NCBI GenBank assembly: GCA_034008185.1
Contig: CM067083.1
Location: 118,194,837 to 118,258,836 of the forward strand
Length of the DNA stretch: 64,000 nt
Source of the DNA: Gorsachius magnificus
Taxonomy: Eukaryota; Chordata; Aves; Pelecaniformes; Ardeidae
Direction of reading: 5' to 3'
Both the position numbers and the translations under genes were made by a program. This document shows positions 13,457 through 26,800 of this stretch, one piece after another (positions within the stretch are counted from its first letter, which is position 1; every line of letters starts with the position of its first letter). Below the pieces are notes generated by a model that saw only the letters and a list, made by a program, of their open reading frames with translations, did no database searches and had not been told where the DNA came from.

Positions 13457-16400
13457 CTGAAGAAAACATGAAAGCATTTTGAAGATTATTTCCAACCATT
13501 TCATTCACAGAGGTATCTCTAAGCACAGCATACAAAACACAATTCTCAGGGTGACTCTGACATTCTTCTAGTGAGACACGCATACACATCTGACAGGTGT
13601 AAATGACAAGAAGGAAACTTTTACAATTAAATTCTCCAAACAAGTGATATAAGCTCAGCGCGGAACCATAGATTAATTATATTGTAATTGAATGAAACTA
13701 TAACAAACAAGTGGTATCAGTGCAGAACCATTTAAACTCAAACTGATAAAATTCTGGGAAATAGTATGTATTAGACCAGGGAGAGAATCTATCCTAGGGC
13801 TCTGCACTGCTGTCTTTTACTGTAGTATCTGAGAATTTTCCACATAAAGTGATTTTTCCTTGCTAATTCCTGGCTATCCAAATGGCCTTGGTCTCTACTC
13901 TGAAAAATTATCTAATAGAGGTTTTTCTCTTCCCCCACCCCTTGACTTGATCAAATTGCCTAATCTCTTTTGTTTTTTCTTAGGCCAAATCTTTACATTA
14001 TGCTACTTGTGAAGAATGTTAAGTCCTGGGTATCATTCCTCTGATTCCATAGTTGTAAAAGGGAGGCATTTGCTAAAAACAGAAAAGGGAAATGAAAACT
14101 TAATTTCACAATGTTTTGCAAAGTATGTAGTAATGGTTCAAGGTAGTGCTTTTTTTGGAATCGATGCGTTAGATTCTGCTTTAACACTGGTATTGAAAGC
14201 AAGCTCTCAAAACTATCATCGATTTTCAGGCACTGTTGATAGCCATTACTTGCCTCCTTGTCTCGTGATCGTAATAGACTTGTATGGATGCTCGCTCTTT
14301 TGTACAGCAGCCTTGCAAGCAAATCTCCACGTACTTCACCTCCACTCAGTAGTCCATAAACAATCCACCGGCCGTCAGTACCCAGACAGTTGAGATTCTT
14401 CTCCCAGTATGAGCCACCAACACAATCTAAAATAATATCTACTCCAGAACCTCAAGTAGAAACAGAAAAGATTTCAGCAATGTAGCTGAGCTGTATTAAA
14501 GATAATTTCAGGCAAAACTAAAACCTTCTTCTTTATAAAAGGTACAGAATCAATCCTGCAATTCTTACTTAAATCCTTCTACTGAAATTAGGAACTGGCA
14601 CAAAGATTTGTAAGGAATTCCAGAATCAAGCACAAAAAAAAGAATCATTATACATATCCAGATGCAGACTCCATCATAAACCATCCTAAATGCTTAGAAA
14701 AGCTAATGTTTTCTAACAGTAAGAGAGCTAAGTTTTGTTCCCGTATTATAACACTTAGAGAGGCAAATGTGAGCACTGGGTCCCACAGGTCATTGTGGAG
14801 GCAACAGTAACACAGGGAGGGTATTTATGCCCCAAATGAACACAAAGCCAAAGAGATTCCATGCGGAAAACAGCACAATTAAACAAAGGAAAGATAGATT
14901 CTTGGGCTGAACAAGATGTTAGATTGTGCTAACAGGGTCATTACTGGCTGCTCCTTCACTGACTAAGGTAACAGTTGTAAGTTGAGTACACGTGTGTATA
15001 CGTTAGGAGGTTGGGAGGTACACACTCCTCCTCAACTCCAACAGTGTCTTTTGTGTAGAGGTTCTTACCTTGGGTGAACGCTAAGACCTTTTCACTAAAA
15101 TCTTCGTTCTTGTAGTTGAACCCTGCAGCTGCTCCTGCGTTTGCTGTTGCTTTCAGTTTCTCTTGAGTTCCTGCTGTCACGATGGGAATAGCTTCTGCCA
15201 GTCTTACCAGCTGAATGGCTGCCATACCAACACCGCTAGCTCCAGCATGGATCAACACTCTCTCGCCCTTCTGTATTTTACCTGAAGGAGGACGTAAGGG
15301 AAATGGTTACACTTTTGGCATCACCTTTGGATTAAAACATGATCAGTGTGGAAAATACTGAAGAGGAAGCTGAAAGAGATGCCCTTGAGCGAGCTTTCTT
15401 TACAGCTTTGTATCCTTCATAAAAGAAAGAAATCCAGAACTAACATAGCTCGCCGTATACCGACAGGACTCCGTTTTACCAACTTGGACTGACTTTAGCT
15501 TCGCCCTGTCCAGTTCTGGGGACCCGTGACCAGGCTGCTTAGGGGAGGGCAGTCAGCCTTTTTATACCAGGACCGTCCACTGCCACCAACAGAAAACACA
15601 CTCAGAGGATGTTAATGCTGAGAAATCAGGCACTCGACAATGGAGAAATACCGGAAGCGTTGGGTAACAGTTAAGGACCAGTTTTACCTATCATTTTACC
15701 ATCTATTGGTTGCCCTAATGCATTCATTTGTGTTCCACTGATTGCTACTGGAAGTGAGGCACCGAGTAATCCTTGGAGACATGGTCCTAACTGACCACAG
15801 ACCCCCAGGAAGCAACAGTGCTCAAAGCGAGTCTGCATTTCAGGTAGTGAGGAAAGGTACTTGTTTGTAACTCCTGTTCTTTAGTGGAGCTTTTAGATGC
15901 TGCTGCTGAAGAGGATGGAAAAAGGATATTTGTCAACTGAGGAAAACCCTGGCAAGTGCTATTGGTAGTGCTCTGTAGCACATTTTCAAAATGAAGTGTG
16001 AATTTATGTCTGTTTTAAATCAGCTCAGAGGGGATTTCGCCTACAGTTAATGTCTCTGAAACAAGGTACAAGAAGGTATTGTCTACTGTAGATCCACAGG
16101 CAATTAGTGAGAAAGTTCATGATATGGTCATGCTTGCAGCGAAGTCAAATCTTTAGTAGTAGTGTGTGTTTTCAGTTGTTTGAAGAACATGTAAGTTATT
16201 TCAGGGATTAGGCTTAATGGAAATTGTCATTCCAGCTGAGAAATAAAGACAAAAAGAATAACTGAACATCTTTCCATATCTTTCCTTGTAAATACGCAAC
16301 CAGCAGAGTAAGTTGTGACTGGGGAGATGTGGTCAAGATTTCAGGATTTGGATCTGGCATACTGGATTCTGACCCACATGAATGGAGCGACAGAGAAAAG

Positions 16401-17588
16401 ATTCTTCGAAGCATTCAGATGGAGGCAACAAGGAGAGGATTTTATAACAGAAAGGAAGATGAGCTGTTTTGGTGGGATAGATTTGTAAATACGCCTCTCA
16501 CCTACAAAGTGCAGCAGCTGAAAGGCCGTTAGCCAGGCTTCGGGAATGGCTGCAGCCTGAAGAAAAGTCATATCATCAGGAATTGGCATCAGGTGGCCTT
16601 CAGGTACTGCAACGTATTCTGCCTGTCCACCTCCGGCGAGCAGAGCCATCACTGCGTCGCCACTCTTCCACCGGCCCTTGCAGCCAGGTCCAAGCTCAGC
16701 CACACTCCCAGCTGCTTCTAAGCCTAAAATACCACTTGCCCCTTTGGGGGGAGGGTACTTCCCTCTCCTCTAAAACAAAACAAAAGAGAGGGCAAGGGAG
16801 GAAAAGCCACACATCAACGAGTGTAATGACCTGCAAAATTTTACTCACATGCCTCCAACCTAAATTCCGATGTATTTCATCCTGCTTTTGCCCTGTGCAA
16901 ATGTTCCAGTAATTTAAGGATCTTCCACCCTCTGGCAGCACTTCTTGTTTCCTAAGTATGTTTTATTCTTAAAACTCTGTGTGCAAATTCAATTTATTGT
17001 GAGCCCCCTCTGTCCAGGCCAGTCCATGCTGGGGATGTGTTATGGTCTCCAGTTGCAGAGTGTGGCTTTCAGCTCAGCTTAAAGCCGCTCAGACTTAACA
17101 ATTTGAATGTGATTTTCCCACGCTGGAATTGAGCCAGTGGAACATTTCATGTTCATCTCAAATGCCCAGAGAATGGTCTAAGCATCTAGAAAGACCAGAG
17201 CTTTGGTTTTACATCTTTTCTTGAAAGGCAGCTGCCTTTCCATGGTGCCCCAGCATTGCAGTGACCCAGATAGAAACCTTTATCTGCTGAATCAACAGAC
17301 ATCTCTTCTTTCAACACTATGAACTCTCCCACCCAAATGCTCACCAGGTCCAATCACTTTTTAACTCTTCAGATTTGTCAAGACTTCAGATAGGGTCTTG
17401 AAAAATTGATGTCGTTTTCAGGTGCATAAATCTGCTTAACGTACACATACCTGGAGTAAATCAGCCCTATTCAGAGCGCTGGCAGAGACCTTCACAAGAA
17501 CTTCTCCTTCTCCCGGATGTGGTTTCATCACTTCTTTCACATAGAGCTTTTCTGGGCCTCCTGGGCAATCAAAATAGGCTGCCAACAT
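13268..17588 (-). CDS. TP53I3: TP53I3 (PIG3), NADPH-dependent quinone oxidoreductase, complete coding sequence
   Basis: Medium-chain dehydrogenase/reductase of the quinone oxidoreductase class; in mammals it is p53-induced, uses NADPH to reduce ortho-quinones, and is linked to reactive oxygen and the DNA damage response. Coding exons in transcript order are 17451-17588, 16502-16769, 15069-15281, 14254-14450 and 13268-13456. Joined they give 334 residues (human 332). Visible landmarks are [10 protein letters not shown] near residue 40, GILGLEAAG, the substrate-domain [11 protein letters not shown], the Rossmann motif [26 protein letters not shown] and the ending [12 protein letters not shown]. 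The acceptor just before the ATG (around 17594) implies a separate non-coding 5' exon that I could not place. Intron 4 starts with GC, not GT. SF3B6 follows directly downstream on the same strand. Confidence 0.95.
14252..14253 (-). other. TP53I3: non-canonical GC splice donor of TP53I3 intron 4
   Basis: The exon reads ...GACAAGGAG then GCAAGT on the gene strand. Only this join keeps SRDKE-YKEQL in frame and aligned with the family (human SRDNK-YKQ). The nearest GT, four bases on, would shift the frame into a stop. The remaining donor bases (GAG|GCAAGT) are otherwise optimal, as is usual for GC-AG introns. Confidence 0.85.
14254..14450 (-). CDS. TP53I3: TP53I3 coding exon 4
   Basis: 197 nt: two bases completing Gly, then 65 codons from [18 protein letters not shown] to LLRSRDKE. 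It forms the second half of the nucleotide-binding domain. The acceptor is TTCTACTTGAG. Confidence 0.94.
15069..15281 (-). CDS. TP53I3: TP53I3 coding exon 3, Rossmann motif
   Basis: 213 nt encoding [18 protein letters not shown] to [20 protein letters not shown] is the NADPH-binding glycine loop. Donor GTAAGA; acceptor CTCCTTCAG. Confidence 0.96.
16502..16769 (-). CDS. TP53I3: TP53I3 coding exon 2
   Basis: 268 nt encoding [21 protein letters not shown] to [11 protein letters not shown], the GroES-like substrate domain and its link to the Rossmann fold. Donor GTGAGA at 16501-16496; acceptor TTTTAG before 16769. Confidence 0.95.
17451..17588 (-). CDS. TP53I3: TP53I3 coding exon 1, start codon
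   Basis: 46 codons ([20 protein letters not shown] to LNRADLLQ) ending at donor GTATGT. A T-rich acceptor ends 4-6 bases upstream of the ATG, so transcription starts in an upstream non-coding exon. The N-terminal sequence matches the family start exactly. Confidence 0.95.
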
Positions 17589-17593
17589 TTTCT

Positions 17594-20500
17594 CTGAAAA
17601 AAAAACCCCAAAACTCAAACCCAAAAAGCCCAGCATGAATGCAGGCACACTTACATGCAGCTGGAAAATCTCAGTAATCAGTAACCGCAGCTCCACAGAC
17701 TCCACTCTGCAGACAGACAACGCAAACCATGACACAGTTCGAAGGCAGAAGAGGGGAGGGCTGCCAGAGAAAGCTGAGGAGTTACAATCCAATGAAATAC
17801 ATTAGCACTGGGACACAACATACCGTTGCAGAAGCCATTTGACAAACCACCAAGATTTCCTTGCCTAAGTTGTAGGCCTTAACCCTGCACAGAGCCACAC
17901 ATGGATCCAGCAGCACTGACCTCCCACCCACCTTAACTGTAAAAAACAGCACACAAATGAAAATAAAATACTTTGCTCTTGACCTCCTGCATGATTGGGG
18001 CCCCAGTGCTCAACTGACTGAAGGACATGGGCCCTTGAAATAGTAGACACAAATGGGATTTTAAAAGTCTCAGCAGAAAGAGCATTTTTTGTTTGACACA
18101 TCTAAAATCATGTAAGTGCTGCCTTATGATTAAGCCTGTAGATGGCAACTTGAAGATACACAAAGGCACGACATTGAGTTAGTGCGAATGAAAGATAATA
18201 AATGGTTTTAAAAATTCCTATTTATTTCCCTTGCCTCAGCAGGTGATTTCTGTGTGCCTGATGTGCTCTGGTAGAGGGTCCTGCTGCTGCTGGAGTCTTT
18301 CAATAACTCCTTAGTCACCGTTGCTGGGTTCCTCAGTTTTGGCACCAGCAGTTGTTGAGATGGGCTGAGACATCGAGCCTCCTCCCTCCTGGCAAAATCA
18401 AATCTGGAGCAGTCTCCTCTCTGCCTGGTGCTGGGTGGAAGGAAGTGAGAAGAAGAGGGAATCACAATGGGAATGCCTGTGTTACTTCCCGAGAGCTGGT
18501 ACTATACTGAACAGAGTACAGGGCTGCCGCCCAAAGACGTGCGCAGGGGTGGGCTGCAAGCCGGAGCCTCTTCAGGTAAACAGCGTTGTCTGACAGACCA
18601 CCATGCCCTCTGTAAAAATCACTTGCATTATGATATCTGCACAGGAAAAGCTAAGTGCATACTTAATTATTTGTTGTAAGACTGCAAACGCGGAATGCTA
18701 AACACCTTGAAACCCCAAGAATGTAAATCCCCACGGGGTGGTGCTCTATGGCTGTTTTACGGCGAATAAACGCTTGCAATTATTTGTATCAAATGTAACT
18801 TTAAATGCTTTTCTTTCAGAGGCTGGCAGTCTATTTGTTGTTTTCAGCTAAACCATTTAATCCAGTCCCACAAAATTTGTCTGTATTCGCGCAAAAATTT
18901 AATGGGAAGCCCCCCAGATATGACCCTGTAACAGATGCTTCTGCCCTCTTAATCTGTCCAAATTTAGTTGATTAAAAATAAGATACAAAAGAAGCTTTTG
19001 TTCCTCTTCCAACACTGTCCACTAAACTGCATTTTTATAAATGCTTTTCTTTGTTGCTAGAAGTAGACTTGCAAAAATATATATAAAAAAATACAGTGAT
19101 GATCCAAATATTTACATTGTTTTGCACCGCAGGAATTGAAAACCAAGTTTCCAACCCCGTGCAACAACTTCGAATTGTCAGATCTGCCAGCAGTGGCCCA
19201 AAACAACAGTTTAAAGAAGTAATGTTGCTCTCAAGCACAATTTGTGACTCACTTTTTTCCTGCAAAGAAGGGAGGGCATTCTCTGCACCAGGAATGAACT
19301 CAGCTTGTCCTCGGGAATGGAGTCTGATCCCAGTTCCTCCTCTCCCAGCTCTGCCCTTGCTATCAGCCATTCCCAGCGAGTCAAGGGGTGGAACAGAACG
19401 AGTCAGTGGTTCACTCTGGAGGGAAAGACGTGAGCAGAATCAGAAGTATTAGTACATCTCACCATTATTTCTACCCATGGACCTGGTTTATTCCACGGAT
19501 CAAGGCAGAAATCTACTTTCCCCTTTGGCACTGAGGTTGAGATCCGCCGCTCACCCCCTGCACACAGGGAGGTTTGGTCTAATGCCTTTGCTGTGCTGAC
19601 CGGCTGGGTGTGTGCCTATTTGTATGTCCTCAGGCAGAGCACTGAACTGGTGGTTTGATTTCTGAACTTGGTATCACAGACCGGATTTACTTAAATTGCA
19701 TTAAGGGCATGTGAGCTGTGACAGTCCTTATGCTATATGTCCACCTGCAGAGGCTTCACTGTGCTCTGTTCCTGTAAGACAGCGGTGTTCAAGGTTTACT
19801 GGTTCACATCCGTCAACCCGGTGCATTTCTACCTGATGTTTTAGCTGCCTGATTGCACCTCTTCATTGAACTTTACTGTTTCCCTGAGGGAGAAGGATCA
19901 GATCGTGCCTTTCTCCATGTCCTAAGTCACCAGCTCTTGAGTATTTGAGTTGTCAGGGAATAAAATTGACACTTCAGAGTATTTAAAAATTATAAATCAT
20001 ATATGTCTATGTGTGGGATTCTTCTGTGGATTATTTTCCTATTGATTTTGAGATTTTTGGATTCAGGCTTTTAAATTCTTCTTTGAAACTAAACTAACTT
20101 AGTATCAAATATAGCTAAAAATTCCTTTGTTCTCATGTGACTCAAAGAGCTAATAATTTGTTTCTGCAGATGAAAAGATCATGGAGCGTGGTCTTCTTGA
20201 GACTGATGTTCTTTGATGTCCTATAGTACACACAGTCTGATTCAAGCCTGGTAGTGACGTTGTCCCTCCTCCCCAGGTCCTCACAGAACTTTGCAGTCCA
20301 CTACAGTTTAAAATAACTTTCTATAGCGGTCAGTGACAATGCAAATTGACATGTTAAAAATATGTTTTATTTGTAATATTCAAGGATGTACAGGACAATC
20401 TGAAAATCTGTTAATGTAACAATTTGCTTCGTCCCGTGGGTCTGTGATGCTACACGTAGCTGTAATGCTATTAGAGAACTCACTTTTCTTAGTGAGATTA

Positions 20501-20730
20501 ATAATTTTCTTATCTGGAAACAGGCTAAAAGACAACATTAGAAAGATTAAACAGAGCATCTTAAACTAAATCTTGAAGACATCACTTTCAATTCAGTTAA
20601 GAAACTGAAATGATAGGCACATAGGCTAGTCCTCTTACGAGCAGTGAGCCCTCAAGTGTTCTTGAAAAAACAGAAGGAAAATCAGCAGTCGGAATGTTGT
20701 AAGGCAGCAGTTTCTTGCTTAAACTGGATA
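17594..20730. other. TP53I3 upstream region / gap to PFN4
   Basis: About 3.1 kb between two genes on the same strand. The TP53I3 non-coding first exon and promoter must lie here or further upstream. I see no CpG island and no clear tandem TGYCC pentamer array (the p53-responsive element of the human gene). No other coding exon was recognised. Confidence 0.6.
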
Positions 20731-20749
20731 AGGCTTCAAACTTCTGTAC

Positions 20750-20755
20750 TTTATT
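20750..20755 (-). promoter_or_regulatory. PFN4: PFN4 polyadenylation signal
   Basis: TTTATT on + gives AATAAA on the gene strand only 46 bp past the PFN4 stop, so the 3'UTR is very short (about 70 nt). Confidence 0.7.
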
Positions 20756-20800
20756 TCCTCATGAGCAGTCCTTCTGAGGTTGATGAAGTTTTCTGCTGAT

Positions 20801-20829
20801 TCAGCTACCTTTCTCTCTAAAGTAGTCTG
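20801..20829 (-). CDS. PFN4: PFN4 coding exon 4, 29-nt tail
   Basis: Two bases completing Ala, then DYFREKGS and TGA. The acceptor is GTTATTATAG. It is short but fits the profilin-4 ending (family: DYLRKKGN). Confidence 0.9.
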
Positions 20830-23800
20830 CTATAATAACACAAGGAAATAAATTAAAAAAAAATTAAAATCAACAATGATAAAAATCATATACAGAACTG
20901 TTGTAATAGTGATGCTTTTTTTCAAGCTCAAATCCACCTTGGACTATGCTGTATAAAAGAAACAATATTTCTAGTGAAAATATTTAATACTAATACCTAT
21001 ATTCATGAGGTATTACCCTTTTAAAGAATAAACACCGAACACTTTAAATCATTTTCAGAAATCTCTTGTAACATGCGATGAAAAGCTACTTTCTTTTCAC
21101 AAAAAAAATCATCCAGAACAGAAAGTATAAACTCCAAAGAATACACATTGTCAAAACCACTGCAGATCTGGCCCTGGAAACACTTAGACCTTAGACTTTA
21201 CTCAGGAACAGTGGCCAATTACGGACAAAGTGACTATTTGCAAGACCAGAAAACTTGTGTGGAACTTGTTACAGGATTTTGCAAGTGTTGGCATTTTTGC
21301 AATCTCCCAACTTCACACTTTCTGCCTTCCTTTCATGGCAGCAAAGAAGCTAGTATCAACTGTGATACAGCTTCTGAATTTATTACTGAGCCAGCCAGCC
21401 AGACCTGGGGCTAAATAACACAATGGCACCTTTTGGATCTGCTCCATCTCCATTTCTAGTACTGCAGAAAAAGACTAGGATAGAGCTAGTCTGAAGTTAG
21501 CTGAAAATATAAGGCCCAATTCTTAGCTTTAGTTAAGTCTCATTAATGCTGCCCTAGATGGAAACAATCCCTTGAAAACACTCCTTACCTGGAAGGACCA
21601 CTCTGGTTTGGTAGTACTTCATGCTCATTTTGACCCAGTGATTAAAAACTCCTATTGATGCTCTCAGCAGACTTAACCCAGTGGACGTCCTTGAGGTTAC
21701 TGCTTGAAGCTATTTGTCCTTACCTTATGCCAAACATTTCCAGGATGGGAAATCTTTCTGTTCCTCAGTTCATAGCCCAGCACATAATTGTCCCCCCAAA
21801 AATATGTATAATTTGAAGTTAATGTGCTGGCCATACATGTCAGTGACAAAGACCTACACTACCTAATTTCTAACAGATCCATCACAGCTGCTAAATATGA
21901 CAGGGATGAGGCAGAATCATGTCTGAAGCTCAAGATAATCGAGGCTCTCTAGGCAGTGCAGTGCTGCTACAATGGGTTTGCGCTCAACCTGCTATGAGAC
22001 ACTGACAAAAACAATGGCCAAGAACAATAGAAAGCAGAACACAACATAAAGCAGCCTGAGGTTGCTCTGATAGCTGAGGCTCAAATACACATAGGAAAGT
22101 TCAAAAAACTACGGGCAATCCGATTCCCTTTTATCCTGGCCTGGCTGCAGTCAAATGCATTGCGGCTAAACAAAGTGCAGGGGCTGTGAAGGGTGAAGAA
22201 GCGGAGAAGCTGCAGTGGAGGCCAGTTTCCGCCAGCCTGGCACCAAGCACAGACCCAGCAGCCGAGAACCAGGCTTCAGAAGGTCCAGCGGACAAGTTTG
22301 TTTTAAAACCTGCATTACAGCCTCTAAAATCCTGTTCTTGATTGTAGCTTTTTGAATTGTAAAAGCCTTTTGAAAAAAGGTCTGATGAAAAATTTGTTAC
22401 TGGGTCTTGTATCTCATTCCAGAGGAAACAGCTTATGCCCCAAAACACAAACTAATTCCACTTACTTTTAGGCACCTAAATGAGGAACAAAAGCTAGGAG
22501 CACAGTGGGCCTACAATTTCATTCCTATTCAGTGAAAGAAGACGGGCATATACATAGATTAAGTTGAATCTTAGTGCTCTACAAAATATTCCTTAGAAAT
22601 ACCCTTTAAATTCCTTAGAAATTTCTTAGAATTATCCCTGTGGTGAAAATCAAGGCTATTCTGGGAATCTGCTCATGAGCATTTTATGCATTTGGATGAT
22701 GCGATAAAATGATTGTATCCTTGATATAGAGCCAGCCATATACTACAGCAATAAGATATGTAACCCTGTTATTTATCTCCCTGACCACAGACAATGAAGA
22801 GCGGTTAATCCTTGCCAGCACCTCCACACGAAGGGAAAAACTACATTTGAGATGCAGTCAGGATTCTGCAGCTGGTCTGCGAAGGGCTGGGTTTTTGCGA
22901 TGTTCCCGAATGGGGAAGAGTTAGATGTTAACACTAAGTCTTTAAAACACTGAGCCCAAGAGAGAGGAACTTATGAGGACTTGCACAACGGAAACTCAGA
23001 GCAGGAGAGGGAAGGAAATGGGCACTTTTGTTAGAGAAGTAGTACTTTGTTACCGTGAGACAAGGAAACGCTTCATGATGTCCCAAGATTCACATATAGG
23101 AAAAGAGACTCCAGCTTTCTTCTAGAGACTAGGCTTTCTAGAGAAGGTTTGAAGCCCTTAGAGAGCTCATGTGTCACTGAAGAAGCAGACTGCAAAGCAG
23201 AGTATCGGAGCTGATGCTCTACAGAAATGTGCTTAAGACCTCAGCATTAGGCATATGAGGTCAAGAAAAAGTGATTGTCAGGTCCCATTTTGTTGAAGGG
23301 TAACTAACAGAAAACGTGTGCCAGAACAGCCACGGCAAGAGACAGTTCTGCGACCTGCTCATACCCATAGAGGCTTTGGAGCCGGTGTGCTAACACAGTG
23401 GGAGGAGATGTCAGGAGAGGGTTTAGCCATGGAGCAATAACCCATGTCTGTATTCAGTTTCCCAGATTTTCAGGATTTGGTTGTTCATCGGATTAATTTT
23501 TGAAGCTGTTTCCAGCGATGGAGCTAATCAGTGAGACACCAGCGTGCAGGCACACAGGTACAGGCATTTCTCTTACCTAGTTTTTCCACAGCTTCCACGC
23601 ACACACTGGGATACATGCCCACTCCGTAAGTAGCAACCAGGATGAAAGTCTTTGTCTTCACAGCTATCAGGCCTCCATCTGGCTAGATAAGGTGGAAAAC
23701 TGATATAAGGTTACAAGGTTCTAAAAAAATACATATCGCCTTACAATTTGGGCCAGTTACAGGCATTTTCTTTGCCAATCTACCTGTTTTCTTGGGGGAA

Positions 23801-26800
23801 AAAAGGCAAATACTGTCAGACAAACAGTGACAGTGCATGTTCTGAAGACTGCTGACTATTAAAGCAAGTCAGTCAAATGCTTTATTATATTGCCTAGTCT
23901 CACTTCCATTGATTAACGTGTTCTTGCACAGGATTTTGAAGAAGTGTTATCCTAGTGTTCAATGTCATATGGAAAGCATTGATAAATGCAAATAAAATAA
24001 CCAGTATTTACATGAAAGCATGCCCAGTGTTTCAGGAACCCTGCCTCCCAAACTCTGCCTCGCTTATTTGTAATAAGGAATGGAAAAGGGCATTGCAAAG
24101 GACTGCATTTTTCTGAAACAGGATCCAAATTTAAGAGCTGCTCAGCTTGCTCTGTGAGTTGCTTAGCTCATTTCAGGATGGATTTACTGCGGAGGGGAGG
24201 AATTAAGAAGACCCCAGCAACAGCCAGTTGGATGTATTTACTTCAGGCTGCGTGACTTGGCAGTAGTACCAAAATTCTGCCATCCAGAGAATGGCTGCAT
24301 GCGTCCGTGTCCTCTGTTTCTGCATTTCACTGGTGAGTTGCTGAGGCTGGAGTCCCACAAGGCAAGGTCCTGCTTGCTCATGACTCTTCTCTCCCCCAAC
24401 CCAGTTACCTGCTCCTACCGCCTTATTCTGGCCTGTGGGCTTGCCAGGCCCTCCTGTTACCCGATTAATTCATTAATGTGGCAAAAAAATGAAGTGATAG
24501 TTTTTTTCCACATTAGGGAGAGTAACTGATTCAAAGGAGAACGTGGCAAGCCCTGCAGCTGGTGTTAGGGAAATGAATGGTGTTACCCGTTAAATTTGTA
24601 TTATACAGCTGACGCTTTTTTGTATTCTGCACCGGTTTCATTCCACACCTGCTGGGAAGGTGATATGGAGAGAAAGAAAAAAAGAAAGAAGCATGTGAAG
24701 GCTTTCTCCTGGTGTTACAGTCTTTGTGTAACCAGGCAGTGAGGGAGGAAGTAGGAAGTTTCCAAATTTCTTAGGATGGCCACAGCTCTTGTCAACATAC
24801 ATTTTGAAGATAGAGGGAATGCTCATCTGCGCGGACACATTTATAGTACTTGTCCTTGAAGTAGAGTCCTCCCCTTCTAACTTGCAATAAGTTCTTGTAG
24901 AAGGCGTGAATAAGGTTTAAAGCATTCTCTGGTGGCACCTGTGTTAGTACAACACAGTGTTAGGGACAAAAAATGCACCTCTTTGCAACAGTGAACTGCT
25001 TTCCACCCTCCCACTGTCTTTGAAACGATGAACTGCTTTCCACCCTCCCACCGTCTTTGATAGTTCACTTAAAATGATGATGTTTAAAAAAAAAATATAT
25101 AAAATCTGCCTGGCTTTGAAACTAGGCCTATTTTCTGTATAGTCCACTGTGTTTTCAAAATCTCATTTGAAACAATCTGCTTAGTCTGTGATTACTATCT
25201 GTGTAGGCCCATTACTCAGTGACACTACTCTAGGTAGGCAATGTGCCCTGTGGCGACTGGACGGACCCGTCTGTTGAGAGGCAAGATGGGGTAGGACGCA
25301 GCCTTCCCCTGGCTGCGCAGAGCTCACCCAGGGATGCCGATTTCAAATATTCGTAGTCTTCAGCACAGAAGTGTAACTTTTAGCAAGTCCAGACCCGATC
25401 ATCGCACCTCAAGGGAACAGTCTACATAGGTCACAAGTCTATTCACATCAGTGAGCTCTTGGGCTCAGCGTATGTGTCACTAGGTCACTGGGTTGGGAGA
25501 TTTATATTCAGCTGGTTGGATGGGGTGATGCAAAAATCCCCTCTGGCCTGAAATTCTTTCAAGTCAGTGATGCTGGTGATAATTTACACTGGTTGAGGAC
25601 TTTGCTCTGGACCTCAGCATGTAATCTGCCTTGCTGAAGTGCCAGCAGGCTGGCATCTCTAAAAGCTGAGGTTTATATTAAAGATCATTTACATATTAAA
25701 GATGATGCCACTGTTACCTAGTGGACTGACGACTCTCTCTGCTGAGAATCTGTCCCAGGGATGGGGCTATCTTAACAAGACCTTCATCTTCAGAACACGT
25801 TTGTCTGATCATGCCAAGGGTTGCAATATGTATCCCAGAAAAACTGACTGGAATTATTCAAGAGCTGGTATCATGAGGATTAGGAGAGGAAGGAGGTACC
25901 TTCCAGCTCCGTAAGGACAACCGTGCTATGGGGAGCATTTCTGAACTCCTAGAAAGTTCACAGAATGGTCAGGGATGACATATTAGTTTCACTGTTGTAT
26001 TGGGTCGGGCCGAGATGGAGTTAATTTTCCTCAATGCAACCCTCATAGTGCTGTGCTTTCTATCGGTACGTAGAAAGGTGCTGATAAAAACACCGATGTT
26101 TTGGCTGCTGCTGAGCAGTGCTCACACAGCATCAAGGCTGCATCTCCAGCATTCCCCCCCCACACCAGTGGGCTGAGACAGGGCAAGATCTTGGGAGGGA
26201 ACGTAGCCAAGACACCTGACCCAAACTGACCAAAAGGATATTCCATACCATATGACATTGGCTCAGATATGAAAGCTAAGGGAAAAGGAGGAAGAAAAGG
26301 GGGCATTTGTTTTTTACGGTGTTTTGTCTTCCGGAGCAACTGGACAGTGGCTGGACATCGCCTGCTGATGGGAACTAGAGAATAAAATCTTGTTTTCCTT
26401 ATGCTACTACGCACGGCCTTTGCTTTTGCTTTTATTAAACTGCCTTTATCTTGACCCACAAGGTTTTCTTCTTTTCCATGTCATTTTCTCCCTGCCTGTC
26501 CTGCTGAAGAAGAGAGTGATAGAGTGGCTTGGTGGACCTTGCATCCAGCCAAGGTCAAACCATCACAGCCATATAATATATGAGCAGAATTGCTGTTATT
26601 CTGCTGTTTATCAGCTGATGGTCAATGAAAACAGTATAAGCTACCACTATATCAGCAAATTTACGATGCCAGGGAGCAGTTCTGAGTACCGTCAGAACAG
26701 TCCAGGTGGAGATTTGGCCTGGGCCAGCAAGCCCTTTCCCAAACAGATCCAAGGCACAGTTTGCAAAATTAGAACGGCCCAGGACTGCTCCCTGTAGGCA

